From Clarkia xantiana subsp. parviflora (lineage: Eukaryota > Streptophyta > Magnoliopsida > Myrtales > Onagraceae), in contig JAPTYO010000007.1 of NCBI GenBank assembly GCA_036873135.1, positions 24,844,763 through 24,908,762 of the forward strand: a stretch of DNA of 64,000 nt, given 5' to 3'. Every line of letters begins with the position of its first letter. The stretch's first letter is position 1. The notes under the pieces were generated by a model. That model was not told the origin of the DNA, ran no database searches, and saw nothing but the letters and a program-made list of their open reading frames with translations. The position numbers and the translations under genes were made by a program. This document shows, one piece after another, positions 46,148 through 57,535 of the stretch.

Positions 46148-47576
46148 TGACTTTAAGGAACTATAAATGCATTATTAGCCTGAAAAAACACATTAAATGA
46201 TTATTGATCCCTCGAGCATTACTATATTTTGTTAATAATTTGTTTAAAACTTTGTATAATATGTTATATTTTACATAAATTAAGTCAATTTTTCTAGAAA
46301 TGCTCTAAGTACATGTATGTCAATAATCGTAAACAAAATTAAATTGATATTTTTTTTAATACACTTAAGTGGATTTCCGTAATGCTTATACTATAGGGCT
46401 CCCGGTCCCTCGATCATTTTACTTTAATTTTTTAAGATTTTTTTCATTATAACAGTATGTTACATATTTTAATTTAATTTTTTTTAACAAAATACGGTTA
46501 TATTCTTGTATCGTCCTCGGAATCGAGCCGATCTTTTATCATTCTCGGAGTCAGTCTAATAATATCATTATAACATTCTCAGGAAGATAACGCGCACGCG
46601 CGTAGGGCACGCAGGTGTCTAGTACTTTTAATATACCTCCATTAGTATAATAGATTAATAAGAATAAAAAGTTATTTTCGATGTGAAAAAAAAAAGCCAT
46701 CCGTCCTAGGGCCGGCAATGGTGCGATGAAAATCAAATAACCATGGTTATTCGAACCATTTACCGCAATGGTTAATCGCACCATTATGGTGAGGGGCGGT
46801 TATGGTGATGAATCTTGTAACCGCAATTGTTATGGTAATGGTATTCAATCCATAACCGCGGTTATAACCATCACCTCTATATATATAATATTAATACATA
46901 TATAACTAATACTTATATTGTTATATATATACATTATATTATACTTTAATTATTAGTCAAGTATTATAATTCTTATTTCGTTCCCTTTCTCACCCACCAT
47001 TTTTTTTGTCTATGTTTTTTATTATTAGGTAACCACGATTGGAAGCGATGGTGAATGAGGATCGAAGATTGCAAGTGATAGGTGATTGAAGATGTTTTTT
47101 TAATTGAGTGAAACAATGAAGCTATGTTTAATTTGAATTTCGTGTATGAAACAATGAATATATGTTTACTTTTCTTGTATGAAACAATGATGTTGTATTA
47201 GTTTGAATGATTGTGGTTAAATGGTTTAATCGTGGTTAAAAACCATGGTTATGGTATAAAAAAATCATAACCGCAATGGTTATAGTTATGATTATGGTAT
47301 GAGTAAAAAAAAAATATACTATGATTATGGTATTAGTCCTATTCGCACCATACTCTCGTCGCTCTAATCCGTCCGGACTCGAGAATAAGCAAAATTTCAG
47401 AATGGGCCTTTCGAGGTGGATACGGTCTCGTCTGAAGTCTCAACGGGCCTTGCCCTAGTTGGGCTCGAGCTCTGCCTGAAGCTCTGTCGCCGCGTCCAAC
47501 GACGGCGCTTCTCGGACGGTCGATCCTCATAAAGCAACCACCGACTGACGACTACGCTGCATCTCCAGAGCTCTTA
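46148..47576. other. Intergenic DNA with a degenerate MITE and the CCR4 promoter
   Basis: Bases 46708-47345 look like a decayed MITE: TAGGGCCGGCAATGGTGCG at the left, AACCATGG/ACCGCAATGGTTAT words on both arms, but only TTCGCACCAT matching at the right. Bases 47350-47576 are GC-richer and probably promoter/5' UTR of the following gene. Confidence 0.45.
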
Positions 47577-50500
47577 ATGAAGCGTTCATCTTCTTCCTTA
47601 CAGCATTTCGTCGCCACCACCATCACCACAAGTTCCGCTAGCACCAGCACAAGAACCTCTATGAACTTCACTCCCAGGGTCAGTCCCTTATTCGTTTAAT
47701 TCTAGTGATTAGCGCGTAGTTGAATAGTTTCGTACCGGCTGAGTAGTGAGACATTCTTCATTGAACGTGGATAGAGGTAGAATGTATTTTTCGAGGTGAA
47801 TTCGTGACTTGAATAGAATTGTTGGAGCAGCTAGGTAGATGATGGACTCTGTAGTTGGATGTGAAGTTTACAAAATAGAGGATTAGCAAGTTGTGTTTAT
47901 TTCCTGTGGTAAGGTAACTGGTGGAACTTCCAGCAATGTAAGACTTGTAAACTTCATCCCCAATTTTCTCTAACCATGCATAGATATTGCTGGAAATGGG
48001 AGTGTAAAAGTTAGAGGGGATTACTTAGAAAAAGAGTTTTGTCAGAAACCGGTGAACATGATAATTTTGTGTCACTCAGATCTCTTGATCTAATTGAGAT
48101 CCTATCTGAACTGTCCTGATGTTACCAATACTACCAAGTGAAAATATATGATTATGTTCTTCTTGCAGCATCGTGGGGGCGGAAGGAGGCAATGGCAAAG
48201 AAGTTTTTCTGATCAAACTAGTACAGGAAGAGGCCTGGTCCAGGATGTTGATCTTAGGGTTCAAGGAGATGGAGGCCATTCGCCTAATCAAACTGGGTAT
48301 CAACCTAATGCATTCAATGAAAGGCACCCTTTTAACCATCACCAATCTTTTCATCAACCCTCACCACATAATCAAGGACAATTTTTTCGTCCACCCCCAG
48401 TACAAGCCCAGACATTTCAGTATCCTCCACCTTCATCATATCATCAAACTCGACAATATCCCCAACAAGATTATAATCAGAACCGAAGAATTTATCGTCC
48501 AGCTTCTAATGTTCAAGGACAACAGCACTTCCAACCACGGCAGCAAAATCCAGATCAGTTATTTTTTCATCCTCCTCCATATCACCCAAATTCATCAGCA
48601 GGTCCAACTCAGCAACGTGCTCCGAGACCTCCAAGAGATTTAGTCTACCGAAACTGGGAATTTGCAAGAACAGCAGTTCCTTCAGATTGCAGTATGTGTC
48701 CATGAGGTTATTTGTTTTTAGAAGCTATATGTTCTTTTTTTGTAAATATGTCATTGTTGGAATTGGTAATAACGATAATTTATCCTTCATATCTTTTCAT
48801 TAAATAGCAAGAGTGAGAGTGCTGAACTTGAGATCTCTAGATACTTGGAGATGCCATTTAGTTTTTTGTTTGGACCAAGGTATATCTTGCTTTTGCTTAG
48901 AAAATGAATAAGCAACTATTGAAACCGTGAGTTGCCTTTTAACTGGTTTGGAGTTGTTTTAAAGGCACTGCTGTGAAATACCCATTTCTTCCATATTTTG
49001 GAGTTTGGACCTACAATTTCTTTCTATAAATATGTGCACATCTATTCTTTTGGTCGACTTCACTTGTATGGTTATGTGGTTTTGCTTCTATCTATTTCCT
49101 ACCTTTATCGAGACAGTCAATGATGATATAATTCTGTTTGTCTTCTGATTAGATAAGATTATAAATTGCAGAGCTAGTTGTGTCAGTGAAAACCCCCATT
49201 TAAAAATATTCTAATTCATCTTCCTTTTGTGATGTTATTTAATTTGCACAGTTGCGAGAGCATTCAGCCAGTTTTTGGCGGCTTTCACTTAGGTGATAAA
49301 GTTTGCGGTTTAATGATATTGCAGAGCGGTTTGTCGTTCTTTCATACAACCTGTTGGCTGACTACCTCGCGATAAACCATAAGAGTAAACTTTACTTTCA
49401 TATCCCTCACTATATGCTGGAGTGGAACTGGAGGAAGAAAAATATCATATTTGAGCTTGGTTTGTGGTCTGCCGACATAATGTGTTTACAGGTAACACAA
49501 TGTCCTTGAATCCTGAGCGATGCAAGTTTATTCTACGTGATTCAATTATTTATGTAAATTTATGAAGTTCAGGTTTAATTCGTATTCATTGAAATTTTGA
49601 GATCGTAAGTTGTCAGTTACATCAAATGTTTTAGCGGTCAATTTTTGGTCCAGCATTTAGCCTTTTACTATAGTAACATTTTCTGAACCAAGCATTTGGA
49701 ACTTTTATTCACCATTTATTCAGTTGTACTTAAATGGAATTCGATTCCGAGTTCCTTCTTGCCTGCTCTTTTAATGCTTATTGTGGTTCATCGCTTATCC
49801 CTTCTAATCAAATTCACAGGAGCTTGATAGATTTCAGGAACTCTTACTGTGATAATGACCCTTATCCCTTATACTCAAATTCTCAGGAGGTTGACAGATT
49901 TCAGGAACTGGAGAACGAATTAAAGCTTCAGGGATACTGTGGCATTTGGAAGGTGCACTAGACCACATTTTTGCTTAATCTGATATTTCATCCTCTATGC
50001 CTTTATATGTTTTGGTTTATTGAAACATTATCCTGACTTGTATGTTAAGCAAATCCATTTATGGCGTTTCATCAATTCTTTGTTCCCATGGCATGCCTCT
50101 TGTTAACTTTCTTGATAAGATTCCAGTGTTTTACTCGGTTAAATTTTAGATACGATGGCCGTATTCTCCTGGTCAACTGTTCTTATGCCCCTTGTGAAAA
50201 TTGTTTTTGGTTAACCAGCTATGTCTCAAAAAAGTTTATGAAGTGCATTTATACAAAGTTTATGGAAGTTTAGAAAAGTAGCAGGAAGTTTTGAGAATTA
50301 GCCTCTTATTTGATTTTGAAGGGGATAGGGTCTTCCTCCTACTAGTCCCTCGGTTTGAGACTGTTGATGAAGACACTTCTAAGTTCCCGATTAACTAAAT
50401 GTGTGGGATCTTTACGTTAATAGCCGTGCAGTATAGTTCCTAAACTTCTGTTTTTCTCTGTTCAATTTTGTTTGGTGTAATTGCATCTACCAGTAATATT

Positions 50501-53500
50501 TACTTTATTAACATACAAATTGGATTAAGTTACATCCAGATTTTGGTTGTCAAATAGATGCGTACTGGAGAGCCGGTTGATGGTTGTGCAATCTTTTGGC
50601 GTACCTCCAGGTAACTGATTGAGGTATTTTCGTCATTGATTGCTTTGAAACATGGAATTTAAAAACTTTTATTTTAAGGGGGTTTTGCCTATACCTATTG
50701 TGAATGATTCCAACCTCTTATGTTGCTTACTCGTTCTTTAGGATGTAGTCTCTTGTTGGAAATAGAAAAGTTATTTCGTTATATATGACAGAAGTAGCAT
50801 TGTGCATACTTGCCTCTGTGTAATGTTCTCTAACTCAATGTTTCCATGAAATTCGTTGCTAGAGGGCACATTTTCGTGAGGGATTATAAGTGCCTGATAA
50901 GAAAGAGAAAATATTTTTTTTTAAAAAAATATACCCGATTAAAATGTTATATTAGGGAAACAAGAGAAGTCTCTGACGATCGACTTTCTTTTAAAAAAAA
51001 TCAACCACCTGAGAATGCTTTATTTTTTCATCTCTGAGTCTCTTCCTGAAAGTTGGGTAGCTATCCTAGGAAAATAATACAGTTGGTGACACTATTCCCT
51101 ATTGAACAGGTGTTTATTGAATTTTTCTGATTATGAGAAGGATACATCTCCCATTATCCAGTTCAGATGGAAATATTTCCTCAAGAAACTGCTGCAAATA
51201 TGATTTTTTTATATTCGCTGCATTTATCAGAAGATGGATAATGATTATCCTTCCGAATCTGCTGCAGCATGCTTTGAACAATTTGATTTTATATTGAGAT
51301 AACACAGGTTTTCCGTTTTTCCTATTTAGATTCAAGCTGCTCCATGAGGAATCCGTCGAGTTCATTGAGCTTGGTATGCGGGATAATGTTGCTCAGTTAT
51401 GTGTGTTAGGGGTATGTCGCAGTTTCTATGTGCTAAATCTGCATGGTCTCTGTGTGTGTGTGTATAATATGCATTTCCATGTTTTCATCTCACAGCTCAT
51501 TAATGAAGATAAAACTGAAGATAGAGCTCATTTACCAGATAGAAGGTAATTTTCTAAATGTTATATGTGCAAAACTAACATGTTTGACTAACTTATGTTT
51601 ATGTAGCATCCACATCGATGCATTACTTAGCTTCCTGGTCTATACAAAATGGAACAAATAAGAACTTTAAGAATGTTGACCTTGGAAGATATATTGCAAT
51701 CTAAAGGAGAAGATTCTCATAAAGCATATCAATTTCTCTCTCTGGGAATTTTTTTGGTATTTAATGTCAAATGAGATCGCAGTTTCGAATGACAATTCAT
51801 CAGCGCTGCATTGCTGCAGAACATTAGTAAAAGTTATCGAGCACAAGTAAATAAATATATGGGGTTGCTTTGAATCTAGATCCGTGTGTATATTGATGAT
51901 GTAGGTCAGTAGGTGTACAATATAATGTTTATTGTGTGTTTCTTCCGTTTTTTCTATAAATCTATAATTCGCAGCTTGGCATGTGCGGAGAAGATCGTCT
52001 TGTGTAACATTCATGTGCTCTACAATCCTAAAAGAGGAGATATCAAGCTCGGGCAGGTATCTCTTCCAATTGATTCTAAATTTTTAGATTTGCCAACATT
52101 CTTTTCCCTCTTTTATCACTGGTGAACTGCAATTTTGATTGCACATAATGACAAATTTGGGTTGCAATGTTGACGCTTTGTACCAGTAGAATCCTTCAGA
52201 TTTGTGTAACTAACATAGAGGCGTGGAAATCTCAAAATATAACTGCTTTCTTATCGTTTAGGGGATTTTTCTTATTGGAGAAGGTAGATTGATCCAGGCT
52301 TAAACCTGGTTTATATAATAGAAACCAAGGCATAGAGATGACATCTCCAGTATGGTGATGGAAATTAAAAGCTCAAAGCTTAATTCTGCTAATTGGCTAA
52401 CTCTTTCTGCAAAACAGATTAGGGTTCTCTTGGAGAAAGCCTATACTATATCAAAAGCTTGGGATAATGCTCCAGTCGTTCTTTGTGGAGATTTTAATTG
52501 CACCCCGAAGGTATTAACCTTCATGTTCCAGATGTTGCCGTAGAACCACCTTGTTCAGTCTCTTTTTACTAACAAGTATCATATTACTCTTTTATCAGAG
52601 TCCGTTGTACAATTTCATATCGGAGCAACAGGTAATTTTCCAACTACCTTTATTGTAAAAATGACAACTTGTATATTAGTAGTTTGACTTGAGATGTGTT
52701 TCCTATTACGATTGTAGTTAAGTTTGTCTGGATTGGATAGAGATAAAGTTTCTGGACAAGCTTCTGCAGAAATATACGTGCCGAGCCCGAACTTCCGCAA
52801 TAACAGGTAAGATATTTTCCCTTGTACATCTAATGCAGCTTTCTTTTACAGCTGCCACTAATCTTGTAGCAATGTGAATAACTTTACAGGAACCAATCTT
52901 CCAATACATCAACTCAAGATCCACTCAAGATTGACATTTCAGATGAATGCAGAAGTACTAGTGCCAGTACAGAAAGTGTTCCTATCATCGACATCTCAAA
53001 TCAAACTAGACATGTTGAATCTCTGACGGATGAAAGGGATGAATCTTGTACTAATAAAAAAGATGTCAGTGAAGACAGAGATGAATTGGCAGAAAACGAT
53101 CTGCTGAGTGGAGGGAATCGCACCTCGGTGAATTCAGATGAATCTCCATCGAATGTGTTTGGATCTATAGAACCCCTCAACAGTAACAGAGTCGATCCTG
53201 AATCCGTATGTTCCGTTGATTTATCTTCATCTATAATCAGTAACAGCTCTGTAGAAAAGGAATTCTGTTTTGATGAGTCAATGGATGAGAAAATGAAAGA
53301 CTCGTGTTTAAATGATCCGATCGAGTCCAATATGGAGGGTGTAAGTACATCTGAATTTGAGGATGATAGCACATTTGTGGCAGCATTACACAATCTGGAA
53401 GATCCTGATTTGCAATTAGGTGGTGGGTTTCTAGATGAGGCTTCAGCTGAGCCGGTGGAAGAGAGACAAGTAATCTATGATCCTCGTCTATGGACACCTG

Positions 53501-54109
53501 AGGCTATAGCTACTGCAACTGGACGCCAAGACTGCCTTGATTTGGAGCACAAACTCAAACTTAAAAGCACGTACACTGAAGTCGAAGTGAGTCACTTTTC
53601 TTAAGAATAGACCTCTTTTAGGGTTTAGGGTATTTGAATTGATGATTCAGCTGTTCTGCACCTTTTGTAGGATGTCTCTGGGACTAGAGATGCAAATGGG
53701 GAGCCACTCGTAACCAGTTACCATAGGCGGTTTATGGGCACAGTTGACTACATTTGGTAAATTTTCACCTATGAGATAGCATGATCTGTTGTGTGAGATA
53801 AATTAGAACCTATGCTGATACAACCGGTTAAAATCTAGGCGTTCTGAAGGTCTTCAAACGGTGAGGACGCTTGCTCCAATACCAAAAATCGCAATGCAGT
53901 GGACTCCAGGGTTCCCGACAAAGGTAAATCATTTATCACAGGCATTGTATCCCAAACAAGTGTACTATTTTCAGTCTGCAAAATGCAAATCTTTCTGAGA
54001 GGAACGAAATGATTTTGGTTGTTAGAAATGGGGAAGCGACCACATTGCTCTGGTCACCGAGCTAGCATTTGTAAGAGGCAAGGCTGATGAAGAAGCAGAG
54101 GTTCAGTAA
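47577..54109 (+). CDS. CCR4-6: Carbon catabolite repressor protein 4 homolog 6 (CCR4-type deadenylase)
   Basis: Fifteen exons join in phase to 763 residues: 47577-47678, 48169-48691, 49325-49491, 49887-49952, 50558-50610, 51330-51411, 51496-51545, 51975-52056, 52418-52510, 52599-52631, 52718-52806, 52890-53586, 53671-53756, 53839-53923, 54026-54109. CCR4 proteins shorten mRNA poly(A) tails. A Gln/Pro/His-rich low-complexity N-terminus (exon 2) precedes an endonuclease/exonuclease/phosphatase domain beginning RFVVLSYNLLADYL. Catalytic-type residues are visible: E in LQEVDRFQ (265), D and N in CGDFNCTP (400, 402), and SDH near 740-742. Exon 12 inserts about 230 Ser/Asp/Glu-rich residues within the fold, a trait of the homolog-6 type. 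N-terminal LRRs of yeast Ccr4 are absent, as in plants. Confidence 0.94.
49801..49910 (+). repeat. Duplicated 3' splice site upstream of CCR4 exon 4
   Basis: AAATTCACAGGAGCTTGATAG followed by ATTTCAGGAACT (49810-49842) repeats, 67 bp earlier, the true acceptor and exon start (AAATTCTCAGGAGGTTGACAG...). Use of the upstream AG at 49819 would read GELDRFQELLL-like sequence into a stop. The downstream site keeps the frame. Confidence 0.8.
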
Positions 54110-57060
54110 TCAACTCACGCCGCTTGGCTGCTCGTATCCTGTTCTGTAAGTGTAATTTCCCTTGTTTGAAATCATGCTCTTCTGCAATAGGACACTGATT
54201 TAGGAAGAGATTGAATATGAATCATAATCCTCTCAAGATACAAAGGAAGGCTAAATATTTTCGGGTTCTTCTGTTGAATGACTATTATACTAGGGTTATT
54301 CTCATGGCTTTTACTGGACTGGAGTACATATGATGATGGTAGGTTGATGTTGAGTCTAAATTTGCTGCAACAAGCATATGTTATGCAAACCATATAATAT
54401 GGTGTAGTGTTTACACTTTGCATCCCAAAATTCCTAAAATTAAGATATAGCGTTTCTTATAAAACGTGCCGCCCGTCATTATTATTTTTTCCACGAGATG
54501 CCCTATAGTGTGGTCTTTATAAAATGTACCGTGATGTCCTATAGTTAGTTGTCTTTATTAATATAAAATAAAAAGTGCCGTGATTTTTATTTATTTATTT
54601 ATTATTTTTTTTTTCACGTCGTAACTCGTAAGTGTTTTAAGTTTAGTATATTTTCTCTATCACTAGGTCAAGCTGATAAATTGTTCGGAAAATAATATTT
54701 TTTTTATTGCCGTGAATTGAATCCGGAACCAATGATTCTAGAATAAAGCGTCTTATTGCGCTATAACGTCGTTGTAACATATTATATGTCGTGATTAAAT
54801 GGCACTATCACGTCGCCGAATTTTATTTGGAGCTATCGACAGATCCAAAAACCATAGTAAATGTCCAGTTGGGTGGGACCGGCAATAGAAACGCGCAAAG
54901 AGCAAGAAGACACGGTGACAGACAAACATTTGATGTAACACACTTATTCCTCCCAAACTTATTGGTTGGTTTAAAATAATCTTGATTGTTCAATTCGATA
55001 GGTTTGGCATGTTACATAATTATATTACAGCTAGCTATGTACATTATATAATTTTATTATTATTATATATTTATATTAGTTATATTGAAGCGTACTACAC
55101 CAAAATGCAAAAGCTATTAAGATGAAAACTGTTATAACACTATTAGTTTATACTTTACGAGTCTACGTAGATTTTTTATTTATTACTTTAATTTATATAT
55201 CTTATTATTGATTAATTTGTTATTATAATATCATATATAATTTAGAAGGCGCTTTGTTATTACAACATTTAAAAGACACTTATAGATATTATATACAATA
55301 CTATTTAACACATAGATTTTTTTGGTGTTTTTTAAAGGTTATAATCGTCGATTGTGTAATGTGGCATAAGTTCTAGAATTGATTTTAAATTTTAGAATCA
55401 TTGGTTTCGCCACGTATTATCATCCAAGTATAATTATATTTCTTTAGATTATGCAAAAGTCGATTAATCTTGTAATATATTATAGCGGTTCAACGCTTTT
55501 ATTCGTTAATTGATTTTTTAAGTTTGGACTGGGAATATATAGATATACATAAAAATCAGCCAGTTTGAGCGAAAGTAAAAATCAGCCAGTCTGAGAAACC
55601 AATGAAAATCAAACAAGACTAGACTTAAATTTGATGATAAAGTTTTCAGATGGTCTTTTCAATTTTAGTTCGATTTTCAAACAGTTTCGATCTTTGATAT
55701 TTGAAGTCATGATGACTGAACCAACCTTTATATTACCACACATAATGTTAAAATATATATTTTATTAGTTAATCTTTATTAGTAAGTCTAATTAATTAGT
55801 TAATGTAATTTGTAAAAAAAAACATTTACGATGAAAAAAATAATATTTTTTTGGTTGAATATGCCAATATGGTTCATAAAAATTGGTGAAAAAATAATTA
55901 TTGGTATTTTCAAATTTTCAGCTTAAGCTTAAAAATCCTACTTACTACAAATGAAAAGTTTTTTTTGTTGTATGGTCTTGATTGTTCTTTTTTTATATCG
56001 ATATCTAACCGAAAAAAAGCAAAAAATCGGTCTGAAGGACCGGTTTTACCCCTAATGGCCAGTATATTTTAGAGTATTTCCAATGATCAAGTTTAAGACA
56101 TTTGTTTAGTTGAATATAGGAAATGAAGACATATATATATATTAGCTTTCGACTTTCTCAGAGTCATTTCCTACATTTTTCCCATCTAAATTGGCCTAAA
56201 ACGTTTGTATTTTCAAGATATTTGTTTTATTTCTATTATTTATTTATTTCTTTTTATTTTTGATATTATTTTCAACAAAAAGTAAACCTAATATTAAACT
56301 TAAAAATCATATACAACATCATTTATTTACTGAAACTTAAAAAAAATAATATAATGTAATTTATATTTACTTTTTTAATATTATTAATAATTTAAATTAT
56401 GTGTTTTTATTATATTTATTATATAAACAATTATTTGAATAAAAATATGATTTTTATGTATAATATATTCAGTTAAATAAAAAAAAAATATAAGTAAATA
56501 TTATATTATTTTTATTTATTTATATATATATAAATATTAAATTAATCTAAATTTGTTTGTCTGTTGATAAGCGTTTTGTTCAAGTTATTATTTTTTTCTC
56601 TTCAATAATGTGACTGGAAATGTGAGTGTAAATACTAAATAGTTCAGATCACGTGAGTGCAGCCCGAACCCATGGAAAAAAAAAAAAAAAGCAGAAGGAT
56701 TTTAAGAGCAATAGTAAGATAATAATTAATTTAGTTGGTGCTGGTGACGGTGCCCTACATCAGTCAGCCAATCCAATGCAGAATCCTTTTGGTCCCACTG
56801 ACATAATTTGACTCTTTTCTTTTCTTTTCTGTCTTGCTCTTGCATCTGCTATTCTGGTTCAACTTTTCAGAAACCTTTTGTGAGCATTCAAAAATACATT
56901 TTTTTCCTGAAATAATCAATCGTAGTAAAATATCTCCTTAGAAAGTAACAACTGTTATCTCTTCATTAGTAAATTGGAAGAAAAAAAATTCCTTGCGCAT
57001 CTTTAAAACGCCTCTGTCCGCCGATCCGAAGCGGTGAAAGCTTAGTTCTGAAGTTGCTGC
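54110..57060. other. CCR4 3' region and AT-rich gene-free intergenic DNA
   Basis: No gene. A GTGCCGTGAT/GTACCGTGATG word repeats near 54460-54580. The remainder is AT-rich with no element ends I can define. Confidence 0.45.
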
Positions 57061-57535
57061 TGCAGCATTCTCAGACTAAACTTGACGACTTCCCTTCGTT
57101 CATGGTCTTCTACACGGTAGTCACTCTACTGTAAATGTCTACTCTATTCTTCTAACTCTTTTAAGTGTACATTATGATATGAGCGGCCATTTTTAATGCG
57201 TCATTGCTGGAATCGCTCTTTCACCTGTAACTGTAAGTGTAGATGTGAGCTGTGAGCAGCCACTTTTTAGTTCTTGTACGTTTCATCGCTGCATTATCTC
57301 TTTCTTCCATTTCCACGTGAAGGAGTTGGATCGATTCTTGCTTCTTCTATGTGAAGGAGTTGGATCTTCTTTTCTGATATTATCTGGGTAATGTAACGCG
57401 AAAGCTAATCGTTTCCTGTCCTTCTATTCAATTCTACTGCTTAAAATTGAATCTGTGCTTCTTTCTAGGGTATTCTTGCAATTCTTGTTACTCGTTTTGA
57501 TACTTGGATATATATGTATTTCCTCTCAGTCAGCA
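57061..57535 (+). promoter_or_regulatory. 5' leader region of the borate exporter with AUG-stop elements
   Basis: Three ATG codons followed directly by a stop occur: ATGTGA at 57243, ATGTGA at 57349 and ATGTAA at 57391. The last is 145 bp before the start codon. Longer short uORFs start at 57100, 57134 and 57197. A duplicated GTGAAGGAGTTGGATC lies at 57317 and 57351. A TTTCTAG acceptor-like site at 57462-57468 means part of the region could be a 5' UTR intron. Confidence 0.45.

Noticed and set aside
46708..47345. A complete MITE with GGGCCGGCAATGG end
   Set aside because: The right end does not carry the inverse of the left and no target duplication is visible; listed only as degenerate.
57455..57535. 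N-terminal extension of the borate transporter
   Set aside because: The upstream frame is open but has no ATG in frame; the conserved N-terminus begins at 57536 and an acceptor-like TTTCTAG lies within the stretch.
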